Virus record (IMG/VR): IMGVR_UViG_3300009161_006153
Coordinates: 1-64,000 of that record
Strand: one strand, 5' to 3'
From: a virus
Length of the DNA: 64,000 nt
The notes beneath the pieces are model-generated. The model did no database searches. It was not told where the DNA came from and saw only the letters and a list, made by a program, of their open reading frames with translations. The translations under genes were made by a program, and so were the position numbers. Position 1 is the stretch's first letter; each line of letters opens with the position of its first letter. Below are positions 17,140 to 25,348 of the stretch, one piece after another.

Positions 17140-18405
17140 ATGAAAGTTTTAGATTTCAGATCTTATCATAGATTGAACGAGGATTTATCCGCTTCTACTG
17201 GCGCAGTAGACCAAATTTTAAATCTTTTTTTCCAGGCTTACGGAAGTTTAGTTACAAAAATAGGTGACTATCCAGATGCAGTTAAGGATTTAATGGATAT
17301 AGCTAAAGAGAAAGACCCAGCTAAAGCTGGACAGCTTTTCTTGAATACCTTAAATAAGCTTGCCTCTAAGGTTGATGCCAAGTATAAAGAAGCAGCGGAT
17401 CAAATAGTCTTGGCTGGTAAGAAAATGAAAGAGGCATACGATTCTGCACTGCAAACAGAAGAGGGTAAGAAGGATTTAGAAAAAGTGAAAGAGGGGGTAT
17501 ACGATAGAATTATTGGTTATCTCGATTCACTTAAAAAAGTGGCAGCAGAAGCACCTAAGCCAAAAGAAGATTCTGCGGATACCAATGAAAGCTGGGAATA
17601 CGAAGAACAGTCACACCTCTTTCTTTTTGAGAAGAACACCTTCTCTGAATCAAGAGAGGAGATAATAGCTGACATAACACCTCAGTTAACTTTAGCTAAG
17701 GATTTATCTAAAAATCCTGCAACTTCTGGTCTAGGATCTAAATTCAAAAAAATAGCTTCTGATCTGGAGAATCTTCAGAAAGAACTTTCACAAGAAAATG
17801 AGGTTAGCTGGAAGAAAATGAAGCGTAGAGAAAGAAAGGACAGAATAGAAGAAATAAGGGATCTAGTTAAAACAGCAAAAGATGATCTGATAGCAACTTC
17901 ACTTGAAGGTGTAAAGTCTCTAGGAATAGATAAAAACGTTTTGTCAAAAATTAAAGAAGCCTCTGATCTTGTAACGGATTCTGTAAAATTAATAGATGCT
18001 ATAGATAAAGAGGAAGCGGTGAAAAACGAAGAAGAGAAGAAAAAAGAGAAAGAGAAAGAAGAGGCGGATAAGAAAGATAAAGAGGAGGTAGAAGAAACTT
18101 TCACTGAAATTAAAAGTGGAAACTCTGAAAAAGAAAACCTGACTAAAAAAGGTAAAAACAAAGAGGTTATTATGAAAGCTCAGGAAATGATAAATTCACA
18201 TCTTCCGGAGAAAGAAAGAATAAAGGCAGATGGCCTTTATGGTAATAACACAGAGAAAGCCATTAAAAAAGTAGCAGATATGTACAGTAATCTTGCTCCT
18301 GATTTATTAAAGAGCGTAGATGGTAAATCAATGACCCCTGATTTTCAAAAATTCCTTTCGAAGATGGAGAAAAACAAGGATAAGGTAAAAGAGCTTTTTA
18401 AATAA
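17140..18405 (+). CDS. Putative internal head/virion protein with PG-binding-like C-terminus
   Basis: I start the gene at the ATG at 17140, after the terminator and promoter element, not at upstream in-frame codons that overlap gmd. The 421-residue product begins 'MKVLDFRSYHRLNED'. This resembles T4 capsid-targeting peptides (T4 internal proteins begin MKTYQEFIAE), with Leu-Asn-Glu at the place of the LxE prohead-protease site. The middle is highly charged and helical, with a long K/E-rich tract near residues 300-330. The end has 'QEMINSHL' and 'IKADGLYGNNTEKAIKK', like a peptidoglycan-binding-1 domain. A scaffold or internal head protein fits best; function is otherwise unknown. Confidence 0.55.
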   Translation: MKVLDFRSYHRLNEDLSASTGAVDQILNLFFQAYGSLVTKIGDYPDAVKDLMDIAKEKDPAKAGQLFLNTLNKLASKVDAKYKEAADQIVLAGKKMKEAYDSALQTEEGKKDLEKVKEGVYDRIIGYLDSLKKVAAEAPKPKEDSADTNESWEYEEQSHLFLFEKNTFSESREEIIADITPQLTLAKDLSKNPATSGLGSKFKKIASDLENLQKELSQENEVSWKKMKRRERKDRIEEIRDLVKTAKDDLIATSLEGVKSLGIDKNVLSKIKEASDLVTDSVKLIDAIDKEEAVKNEEEKKKEKEKEEADKKDKEEVEETFTEIKSGNSEKENLTKKGKNKEVIMKAQEMINSHLPEKERIKADGLYGNNTEKAIKKVADMYSNLAPDLLKSVDGKSMTPDFQKFLSKMEKNKDKVKELFK

Positions 18406-18414
18406 TTATACTTA

Positions 18415-20214
18415 ATGCCTGAGAATATACTTAAATTTAATTCCTTCACAAACGGCACTTCTATGTTTATGCTGGAAGAAAACGGGGATAAAAATCCTCG
18501 GTCGGATGACTCTGCTTTTTCCTCGCAGGGGCATTCTTTATTTTTTACAGAGGTATTAAATTCATTAGATTCTTTGTTCTCTATAGTGTTAAGCGTGGAG
18601 GAAGATGAGGGCAATAAGCAAAAAGAGATACTAAAGTATTCTAATGCTCTAAAGGGTTTGGCCACTAAGGCTGATGGGACTTTAGAGGGGATTAAAGAAG
18701 TGTGGGATACTATCCAAATTTTAGCTTCAAATATGCTTCCCTCCTCGAGGAAAAAAATAGAAGGAAGTGGGCCTATACTTACGTTAAGAAAAGAGGTAGA
18801 TGATTTAAAATCCAAAAAAGATGCTGGAGATATTACGGAGGAGGAATTCAAGGAATTACTTTCAACAGCTAAAAAAGATGCTATCGAAGCGTCAAAGATG
18901 GATCCATCCCTTATAAACTTAAATGATTATGCTCAAGCGAGTAAACTTTTTGATCAATCAATAAGTAAGTTTAAATCTGGAGCTTTTAAGGAGCTAGAGC
19001 GTGTGAAAGAAGCTTCTGAGAAAGATAAAGATTTTTATCTATCACAAATATCAGATTCTATACAAGGAATTTTAAGAAAAGAAAGGTCAGTAGAAACAAC
19101 TAAGGGAAAAGCAGCGAAAAGAAGATCTGAGGAAAAGGAGAAGGCTAGTGCAGAAGATAAAAAAGGATCTGGAGATATTCAAAGCTTAATAAAAAGCAAA
19201 GGCGGGTCTACAGAAAATAATAAACCAGCAGAAACAATCAAGGAAAAAAGATTGGTAGAGGATTTTGGTGGATTTCTTCAATCTGCAGGTGGATTTTTAA
19301 CTGGTGTTAAACAAGGATTAAAAGGCGCGGTAGATAAAACAGTATTCGGTTCTAATCCTAAAGATGAGGTCACTGCTAATACATTAATCTCAGCTGCTGA
19401 GTCGCTTAAGTTTTCAGTTATGGCTATTGCAACTGAAATAGATAATGTTATCGCTTTTGAGAAGAATCTCACGAATGAACTTGGCAGCGGGACATCGCAA
19501 AGGGAGATCTCTGCTAAAGAAGACGCTAAGGCGATGAGTGATTTTTTAAGGGAAGTGTTTAAGTATGTTTTACCAGAGAATATTAAGACAGAAATAAAGT
19601 CACAGCCATTATCGAAGATTAAGAAAAAAATAGACACTTATTCCAAGGATTTACAAATTATGGTTCGTCCAGGGGGTCAGCTCGATCAATTTAAGGATAG
19701 GGTAATGGGCAAGAAAAGGGAGTCTGTTATTGCAACAGGATTTCTAGACGCAGGTCTTAAATTACAAGGGGAAGCAAAGGGAGTTTTGGCAAAGATCACC
19801 GATCGTAAATATTTATTAGACAGAACCAAGGAAAGAGAGCCAGGAAATCTTATAGGTAGCGCGGTAAAAGCTCTAACAGGTAAAAAGGAAGAGGGTCCAA
19901 AAGAAACTCTGATTAAAACAAAGAAACCTAAAGATTATCAAACATTTCCTGATAATCCAACGGCCAAGGATAAAGATAAGATAAAGGAATTCCAGGATAG
20001 ACTTCAAAAGATGAAATATCTTAGTGGGTCTTTTAAAGGTGGAGAGTACGACCAGCAAACTAAAGATGCCTCAAGTAAAGCTATGCCGTACATATCAAGC
20101 ATTACCGGAAAAACATACGGGAATGCTGGAGATGCATTTAAGTCATTTCAACAGGATTTCTCCTTTTATAGCGACAATGAAGATGAGATTAGAAAAAATA
20201 TTGGGGTAAAATAA
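18415..20214 (+). CDS. Putative internal head/virion protein, large helical
   Basis: The 599-residue protein starts 'MPENILKFNSFTNGTSMFML' and then 'EENGD', so an LxE-type site (Leu-Glu-Glu) ends a short N-terminal peptide, as in the upstream gene. Most of it is Lys/Glu/Ser-rich and likely alpha-helical. The last 80 residues ('KIKEFQDRLQKMKYLSG', 'GGEYDQQTKDASSKAM', 'FKSFQQDF') resemble the PG-binding-like end of the protein at 17140, so the two genes may be distant relatives. It follows ten bases after its neighbour in the same unit. No enzyme motif is seen. Prohead core or packaged internal protein is my inference. Confidence 0.5.
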   Translation: MPENILKFNSFTNGTSMFMLEENGDKNPRSDDSAFSSQGHSLFFTEVLNSLDSLFSIVLSVEEDEGNKQKEILKYSNALKGLATKADGTLEGIKEVWDTIQILASNMLPSSRKKIEGSGPILTLRKEVDDLKSKKDAGDITEEEFKELLSTAKKDAIEASKMDPSLINLNDYAQASKLFDQSISKFKSGAFKELERVKEASEKDKDFYLSQISDSIQGILRKERSVETTKGKAAKRRSEEKEKASAEDKKGSGDIQSLIKSKGGSTENNKPAETIKEKRLVEDFGGFLQSAGGFLTGVKQGLKGAVDKTVFGSNPKDEVTANTLISAAESLKFSVMAIATEIDNVIAFEKNLTNELGSGTSQREISAKEDAKAMSDFLREVFKYVLPENIKTEIKSQPLSKIKKKIDTYSKDLQIMVRPGGQLDQFKDRVMGKKRESVIATGFLDAGLKLQGEAKGVLAKITDRKYLLDRTKEREPGNLIGSAVKALTGKKEEGPKETLIKTKKPKDYQTFPDNPTAKDKDKIKEFQDRLQKMKYLSGSFKGGEYDQQTKDASSKAMPYISSITGKTYGNAGDAFKSFQQDFSFYSDNEDEIRKNIGVK

Positions 20215-20384
20215 AAAAATATTGGCATTTCTGAAACTTTTCTGCTAAAACATGCTAAGATTATTATCTTAAGGGACCCGGGGGTGAAATCTAATTCTAT
20301 CTAAGACCCCAAACTTTTAATCTTATTCCCCAATACCCCAGTTTTTAATTTCTTAGAGATATATAGGTCAAACAATAACAAGTC
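20215..20384 (+). other. Non-coding gap with GC-rich inverted repeat and late-promoter-like element
   Basis: These 170 bases hold no convincing gene. There is an unusually G/C-rich stretch for this genome (GGGACCCGGGGGTG near 20273-20286), with GGGGT able to pair with ACCCC about 20 bases downstream, then two more CCCC runs. No T tract follows, so it is not a standard terminator. The ATATATA element at 20359 lies at its 3' end. It could be a leader or regulatory structure. Confidence 0.3.
20359..20365 (+). promoter_or_regulatory. Late-promoter-like ATATATA element
   Basis: AGATATATAGG lies 19 bases before the ATG at 20385, after a non-coding stretch, the same position as at other structural genes. 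Confidence 0.5.
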
Positions 20385-20852
20385 ATGTTACATTTATTAG
20401 AATTTAATTTATTTAGTGGAAGCGCTACCCCAGGCTCTGCACCAGCAGGGGTTGAAGTTGCACCTCCTATCTTTGGAACTATCGATTTTAGCATGTCAAA
20501 TGTATCGGATGATGCTATGTCTTTAATAGCTGGATTAATGGCTCAGTCAGTAATAAACTCTGGTGAAGCTGAGAAAATAGTAATGATGGCTAAGACTAAT
20601 CCTAATTCCGCAGCTTCCTATCTACAGAATAAAATAGAGGGGATTCTTTCGCAAGTGCCTGGGACTAAACCAGAGTTTATTCAGCAGGTTAAAGGACAGG
20701 GATCAAATCTGGCTAAATATATGATACAGATAATTCCAGGTCTACTTGGAAATTTAAGCGATCAAGATATTGATTCCCACGAGTTAAAGCAAGATCCATC
20801 GAAGGTGACATTCTTCGATAGATTAGAGAAGTTTATTACTCCAGAGCAATAA
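20385..20852 (+). CDS. Hypothetical protein, probable structural
   Basis: The 155-residue protein begins 'MLHLLEFNLFSGSATPGSA'. It has a low-complexity Gly/Ala/Pro segment at residues 14-30 and then helices ('MSLIAGLMAQSVINSG', 'IQIIPGLLGNLSDQDID'). I do not recognise a family. It has its own late-type promoter and terminator, so it is a single-gene unit next to two head-type genes. A virion or head-assembly role is likely by context only. Confidence 0.6.
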   Translation: MLHLLEFNLFSGSATPGSAPAGVEVAPPIFGTIDFSMSNVSDDAMSLIAGLMAQSVINSGEAEKIVMMAKTNPNSAASYLQNKIEGILSQVPGTKPEFIQQVKGQGSNLAKYMIQIIPGLLGNLSDQDIDSHELKQDPSKVTFFDRLEKFITPEQ

Positions 20853-20879
20853 GTTACCCATATAATACTCTATAAATAA

Positions 20880-20909
20880 AAAGGTCCAAATTTACTTGGA
20901 CCTTTTTTT
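20880..20909 (+). terminator. Rho-independent terminator
   Basis: AAAGGTCCAA and TTGGACCTTT form a ten-pair stem around a six-base loop, followed by TTTT. It lies 27 bases after the stop of the gene at 20385 and ahead of uvsX, which is transcribed in the same direction. Confidence 0.88.
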
Positions 20910-20976
20910 ATTATCAAATGCTGGAAACTAAAGTCATGTTTACAGCTAAAAGATGTGTATAAAACAATTGAATACT

Positions 20977-22173
20977 ATGGCTAAATCTACTAGCGGATTT
21001 TCTTTTCTATCTTTAGATAAAGAACTGTCTAAAATAACTGGGTTTGAAACTGGGTCTATCCTTGCTAATAATACTTTTAGCGAGGTTGATGAATGGATTC
21101 CTACTGGAAATTATCTTCTAAATGCACAGATCTCTGGGACACTTTTCGGGGGCGTCCCAAATACAAGGTCTTTTGGAGTTATGGGCGATCCAGGAACAGG
21201 TAAATCATTCTTCTGTCTCAATGTGGTTAGAGAGGCCCAAAAAATAGGGTATGATGTTATCTACTGTGACACAGAGGGAGCGATAGATAAAAATAGCGCT
21301 GAAAAATTTGGAATAGACCTTCAGAAAATTAGATATCAGCCGATCCAAACAGTTTCACAATTCCAAACATTTGTTGCTAATGTTTTGGATATAGTCAAGA
21401 AGTCTAAATCTGAGGGGCAAAATCCTAAAATACTATTAGTTCTAGATTCACTAGGTATGCTCTCAACGGATAAAGAGCTTAATGATGCTATCAAAGGACA
21501 TAACGCTGCTGATATGGGGGCTAAAGCGAAGGAGCTTAGAAAACTATTTAGAGTAATCACACTTGATCTAACCGCTGCTAAAATCCCTCTTATATGCACA
21601 AATCACGTTTATGCTGGTGGAGGATATATGCCGACTAAAGAAAGTTCTGGGGGAGATGGACCTATCTTTGCAATGTCTGTTGTTTCATTTCTTTCAAAGG
21701 CTCAATTAAAGGATGGTGCAGGAACTAAAACAGGAATAATTGTTACATCCACATTAAAGAAAAGTAGATTTACAATACCAGAGCAAGTTAAATTCCATAT
21801 CTCTTTTTCCCATGGGATGAATCCTTATGTTGGATTACAAGATTACGTTTCCTGGGAAGCGTGCGGAATAGAGAGAGGTAAATTTGAAGAAGTAAAAAAT
21901 CCAGAAACAGGTAAAAAAGAATCTATATTCAAACCAAATTCAACAGCACAAAGATGGGGAGTTAAGCATTTAGGAAAAACAGTTGCTTCTACTGAATTGT
22001 TTACTCCTGAGGTTTTCACAAATGATGTTTTAAAGCAACTTGATGAAAAAGTAATTAAAAATAAATTCAAGTTACCCGATCTTGTTGATCACTCGGATAT
22101 CTTGGCCTCTATTGATGATGGAGTTGATTCTAAAAATGAAGATATAGAACAAGATGGACCGGAACAAGATTAA
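20977..22173 (+). CDS. uvsX: RecA-like recombinase UvsX
   Basis: I prefer the ATG at 20977 ('MAKSTSGFSFLSLDKELSK'); an in-frame ATG at 20953 would add eight residues with no family likeness. The 398-residue protein has Walker A 'GDPGTGKS' (70-77), 'YCDTEGAID', Walker B 'ILLVLDSLGML' and 'LICTNHVYAGGG'. This is the T4 UvsX order, and the length matches T4 UvsX (391). It forms filaments on single-stranded DNA for recombination-dependent replication and repair. The acidic tail ('EDIEQDGPEQD') resembles that of UvsX/RecA proteins. The next gene starts 20 bases before its stop. Confidence 0.93.
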   Translation: MAKSTSGFSFLSLDKELSKITGFETGSILANNTFSEVDEWIPTGNYLLNAQISGTLFGGVPNTRSFGVMGDPGTGKSFFCLNVVREAQKIGYDVIYCDTEGAIDKNSAEKFGIDLQKIRYQPIQTVSQFQTFVANVLDIVKKSKSEGQNPKILLVLDSLGMLSTDKELNDAIKGHNAADMGAKAKELRKLFRVITLDLTAAKIPLICTNHVYAGGGYMPTKESSGGDGPIFAMSVVSFLSKAQLKDGAGTKTGIIVTSTLKKSRFTIPEQVKFHISFSHGMNPYVGLQDYVSWEACGIERGKFEEVKNPETGKKESIFKPNSTAQRWGVKHLGKTVASTELFTPEVFTNDVLKQLDEKVIKNKFKLPDLVDHSDILASIDDGVDSKNEDIEQDGPEQD

Positions 22174-22435
22174 GCTTAAGTACTTATTAGGAATTTGGAA
22201 ATCTCTACCAAATTACCCTTGTCATGAGGATGTTATCTACGAAATAAAATCCTTTCTGCTTAAAGAGGATAAATCTGGAGGGGAATTCTCTTATCAAAAT
22301 CTGAAAACAATTTTCGGATCAGACTATGAAAATAAGAATCATGGATTTATTATTAAAGAGATGTTACAGTCTGGTGAGATAGAAGAGAAGATAAAGGGTC
22401 AGCAAAATAAGATCTGGTATAAATTGAAAAATTAA
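22154..22435 (+). CDS. Hypothetical small protein, possibly winged-helix
   Basis: The 93-residue basic protein sits between uvsX and the helicase gene and overlaps the uvsX end. Its second half ('FSYQNLKTIFGSDYENKNHG', 'IIKEMLQSGEIEEKI', 'NKIWYKL') has the helix-helix-wing spacing of a winged helix and ends in a typical wing strand. Position suggests a replication or recombination accessory factor. In T4 the same interval holds gene 40, but I see no likeness. The function is unknown. Confidence 0.6.
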   Translation: MDRNKIKLKYLLGIWKSLPNYPCHEDVIYEIKSFLLKEDKSGGEFSYQNLKTIFGSDYENKNHGFIIKEMLQSGEIEEKIKGQQNKIWYKLKN

Positions 22436-22439
22436 GAAT

Positions 22440-23741
22440 ATGGAGTTATCACATTCCGAGAATATTATTTTAAGATATGTAGTAAATAGTGCGGAATATC
22501 TAGAGTCGTGCAAACCTCATTTTTTCAAAAACGAGTCATTAGGTGAGATCCTCGATTTAGTTAAGGATTTCTGGGATAAGTATCACGAAATTCCCACTCC
22601 AGATCAGATAATAGAATCTTCTAAAATACTAGGAAAAGATGGAAGGATTAGTAATTTAGAGATAAGAAGCATTTATGAAATAGATTTAACTAAATACGAG
22701 GAGGATTGGCTTAAAGAAACCACAGAGTTTTTTATAGAGTATAAAAATCTTACAAAATCTGCTATTGATGCTGTAAAGTATTTACAAACAACCTCTGTCT
22801 CTTCTGAGAATATTAAAAGTGTTATAGATACTTTCAAAAATATTATCATTGAAAGAAATAACATAGATTTCTCTTTTGATGAGGGATTGGATTTTTTTAA
22901 ACCAGATAGTCATAAACAATTAACATCTAGCACTTTTTCGAGTGGATATCCTTTTATAGACACAGTTCTAGGAGGAGGATTTTCTGCTAAAGCACTTTAT
23001 GTTTTTATGGGAATGCCAAAGGTTGGAAAATCTCTATGGCTAGGAAATCTTGCCGCACAGGCTGTTAAAACAGGTCACAATGTTGCAGTCATATCTTTAG
23101 AGATGGGTGATAGAAAGTATGTGAAAAGAATGGGCTCTAATTTATTAGGTATATCAATCTCCGATTACAATGAAACGTCTAGGGATGAGCAATCAATAAA
23201 GAAGAAAATAAATTCTATAACATTTGATAATCTGAGAGTACCTGGACATTTATTAATTAAAGAATTTCCAACCTCTCAGGCTTCTGTAAACGATGTAGAG
23301 AGATATCTTAAAAAAGTTGAGGAGATAAGGGGCATTAAATTCAAAGTGGTAATAGTGGATTATATTAATATCATGAAGAATTGGAGAAATCCAAATACAG
23401 AGAATACCTATATGAAAATCAAGCAAATTGCTGAGGATCTACGAGGTTCAGCTATGTCTAATAATTGGTCTATTATCACAGCAACACAAACAAAACAAGG
23501 TGATTTCGATGCATCGGATTTAAGTATAAACTCTGCAGCTGAATCATCAGGTCTTGTTGCAACTGTTGATGGAATGTTTGGTATTATCCAAGACCCCATC
23601 ATGTATGCAAACAAGGAATACAAACTAAAGATCTTAGCTAACAGAGATGATGGTTACAAGAATGCACATAAGATATTTAATGTTGATTATAGATATATGA
23701 GAATAATGGAGGACTCTTCTATTCCCATGCACATAGAATAA
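22440..23741 (+). CDS. Replicative DNA helicase, DnaB/gp41-like
   Basis: The 433-residue protein has an N-terminal helical domain of about 150 residues followed by a RecA-fold helicase domain. It carries Walker A 'GMPKVGKS' (191-198), 'VISLEMGD', Walker B 'VVIVDYINIM' (about 301-310), and the DnaB motif H4 region 'SIITATQTKQGDFDASDL'. This corresponds to the T4 gp41 hexameric 5'-3' helicase. It lies in the recombination/replication block between uvsX and gp47/gp46. No primase gene is seen nearby. Confidence 0.9.
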   Translation: MELSHSENIILRYVVNSAEYLESCKPHFFKNESLGEILDLVKDFWDKYHEIPTPDQIIESSKILGKDGRISNLEIRSIYEIDLTKYEEDWLKETTEFFIEYKNLTKSAIDAVKYLQTTSVSSENIKSVIDTFKNIIIERNNIDFSFDEGLDFFKPDSHKQLTSSTFSSGYPFIDTVLGGGFSAKALYVFMGMPKVGKSLWLGNLAAQAVKTGHNVAVISLEMGDRKYVKRMGSNLLGISISDYNETSRDEQSIKKKINSITFDNLRVPGHLLIKEFPTSQASVNDVERYLKKVEEIRGIKFKVVIVDYINIMKNWRNPNTENTYMKIKQIAEDLRGSAMSNNWSIITATQTKQGDFDASDLSINSAAESSGLVATVDGMFGIIQDPIMYANKEYKLKILANRDDGYKNAHKIFNVDYRYMRIMEDSSIPMHIE

Positions 23742-23753
23742 AATCCATAAAAA

Positions 23754-24232
23754 ATGCAAGAAAAAAAGAAGACAAGAAGGAAGATAAGAAGGAAGATAAG
23801 AAAGTCTTAGGTGATAAAATATTTGGAGCTCATAATAATCCCACTAAGGAAAACGAATATAGTGAGAATTTTGAAGTAGATGATAGAAATAGAATAATCC
23901 AGGAATCCTATGATGAACAGGATTATCTCTATAAGAAGAAATTAGAGGAAATGGTGTATGATGCTTTCCAAACATCGAGATGGTTTCCATTGAGTTATAA
24001 GAAGAAAATTCCGAAAGATCTCATTCCCCATATTTTTCAAGAAGTTCTAGAAAAACTAGAAAACACTGAATACACCTTTTCAGAGAAATTTGTTTCAATC
24101 TGTGATTATATCCAAGTACCATATTCAAAGGCTTATGAGATAACCCCGATAAAATATAAGGAGTTAATTATTAACGAGCTCGAGGTAAAATTTCAAATAC
24201 TTTCAAAGAAAAAAATAAAGAGGCTTTTTTAA
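23754..24232 (+). CDS. Unknown protein, coding region interrupted by a -1 shift site near its start
   Basis: From the ATG at 23754 the frame reads only 18 codons before a stop. A -1 slip at A_AAA_AAG (23762-23768) joins it to a long open frame giving a 159-residue protein: 'MQEKK', then acidic/basic KKED repeats, then 'VLGDKIFGAHNNPTKENEY' and so on to 24229. That second frame has no ATG, GTG or TTG before 23951, yet its codons from 23768 on look like normal protein. Starting at 23951 would give only 93 residues. Either a programmed frameshift, a homopolymer error or a real mutation explains it. The product has no recognised domain. The stop overlaps the gp47-like ATG. Confidence 0.55.
23762..23768 (+). 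promoter_or_regulatory. Candidate -1 frameshift heptamer A_AAA_AAG
   Basis: In the frame of the ATG at 23754 the codons are CAA GAA AAA AAG, so the heptamer sits in the correct X_XXY_YYZ phase. A_AAA_AAG is the slippery sequence of E. coli dnaX. A seven-A run is also a likely sequencing or replication slip site. Confidence 0.45.
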
Positions 24233-25344
24233 TGTTAACCACTTCTGATAATAATATACTAATTAATGATAGTGCAAGAAGAATTTGGTTTATTACAGAT
24301 ACCCATTTTGGTGTAAGAAATAATTCTAATGACTGGATAGATATTATGAGAGATTATTTCGAGAAATGGTTTATCCCTATGGTCGAAGAAAATTATAAAC
24401 CTGGGGATATCCTGATTCATTTAGGTGATGTTTATGATTCAAGACAAAGCTTAAATATAAAGGTCTTAAATCTCGGTGTTTCTATATTTGAAAGCTTATC
24501 TAAAATTTTTAAAGATGGTATCTATGTTATAGCGGGGAATCACGATTTATGGGGTAAAAATTCAAATGAAGTTAATTCACTTAAATCTATTAAGTGGATA
24601 CCGATGGTTAATGTTATAGAAAATCCGCTAACTTTAAAAATCGGGGATAAGAATTTATTCATGATGCCATGGAGAGCAAACCACGAAGAGGAAGCACAAA
24701 CACTCGAAACTGTTGATCCCCATGATATTCTTTGCTGCCATGCTGATATAAGAGGATTGAAATTTAATAAATACACCACTGTTGAGGAGGGTGCATCTGT
24801 TGAGAAATTAAAAAAGTTTAAATTAGTTTATTCTGGTCATATCCATTACTCCCAGAAAACTCAGAATATTAGAATGCTAGGTTCACCCTACGAGTTAACT
24901 AGATCTGATATAGATAATCCTAAATTTATTCTCCTTCTAGATCTTGAAAATCTTGAGGAGAAAGTTTTTGTAAACGAGTTTTCTCCAAAGTTTAAAAAAT
25001 TATATTTTAATGATATAATAGAAAAAACCCCGGAAGAGCTACTACCTGTTTTTAATAACAATTTCATTGATATTATGATAGATCCTTCGATGTCAATGAA
25101 AACACAGTTAAGCTTATTAACTGAGATTATCACTTCTTATAAGACCCTTAATTTTCATCCGTGGGATCCAAATCAAGCTACAACTTTATCAGACCAAATG
25201 TTTGATTCCGAGGGTAAGCAATTTGACGTTCTTGATTTTATTAAAGATTACATATCATGCTTAGACGAAGAGTCCGCAGTTAAGGATAAGATGATAACTA
25301 GTCTTTCAAAACTATATTCCATAGTCATAAACCAAGAGAATTAA
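24232..25344 (+). CDS. Recombination endonuclease subunit gp47-like (SbcD/Mre11)
   Basis: The 370-residue protein shows the calcineurin-like phosphoesterase motifs in order: 'WFITDTHFG' (D-x-H), 'ILIHLGDVYDSR' (GDxxD), 'IYVIAGNHDLWG' (GNHD), 'DILCCHADIRG' and 'VYSGHIHYSQ' (GHxH). This is T4 gp47, the nuclease partner of gp46, which processes DNA ends for recombination. The ATG overlaps the previous stop (TAATG) and the gp46 gene follows five bases after the stop. Confidence 0.92.
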   Translation: MLTTSDNNILINDSARRIWFITDTHFGVRNNSNDWIDIMRDYFEKWFIPMVEENYKPGDILIHLGDVYDSRQSLNIKVLNLGVSIFESLSKIFKDGIYVIAGNHDLWGKNSNEVNSLKSIKWIPMVNVIENPLTLKIGDKNLFMMPWRANHEEEAQTLETVDPHDILCCHADIRGLKFNKYTTVEEGASVEKLKKFKLVYSGHIHYSQKTQNIRMLGSPYELTRSDIDNPKFILLLDLENLEEKVFVNEFSPKFKKLYFNDIIEKTPEELLPVFNNNFIDIMIDPSMSMKTQLSLLTEIITSYKTLNFHPWDPNQATTLSDQMFDSEGKQFDVLDFIKDYISCLDEESAVKDKMITSLSKLYSIVINQEN

Positions 25345-25348
25345 TTTA

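Noticed and set aside
17775-18161. Minus-strand open frame of 128 codons
   Set aside because: It is the reverse of a Lys/Glu-rich coding stretch, giving a Ser/Phe-rich sequence with no start context; it is a shadow of the plus-strand gene.
18345-18851. Minus-strand open frame of 168 codons across two genes
   Set aside because: It covers the junction of two well-supported plus-strand genes and its product is low-complexity Ser/Phe, typical of antisense frames in AT-rich genes.
20240-20340. Possible tRNA or tmRNA in the gap before 20385
   Set aside because: No T-loop consensus, no acceptor stem pairing and no anticodon-arm layout could be found.
23760-23810. Short tandem repeat as a stand-alone regulatory repeat
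   Set aside because: The AAGAAGGAAGAT-type units read as KKED in the shifted coding frame and are explained as coding low complexity.
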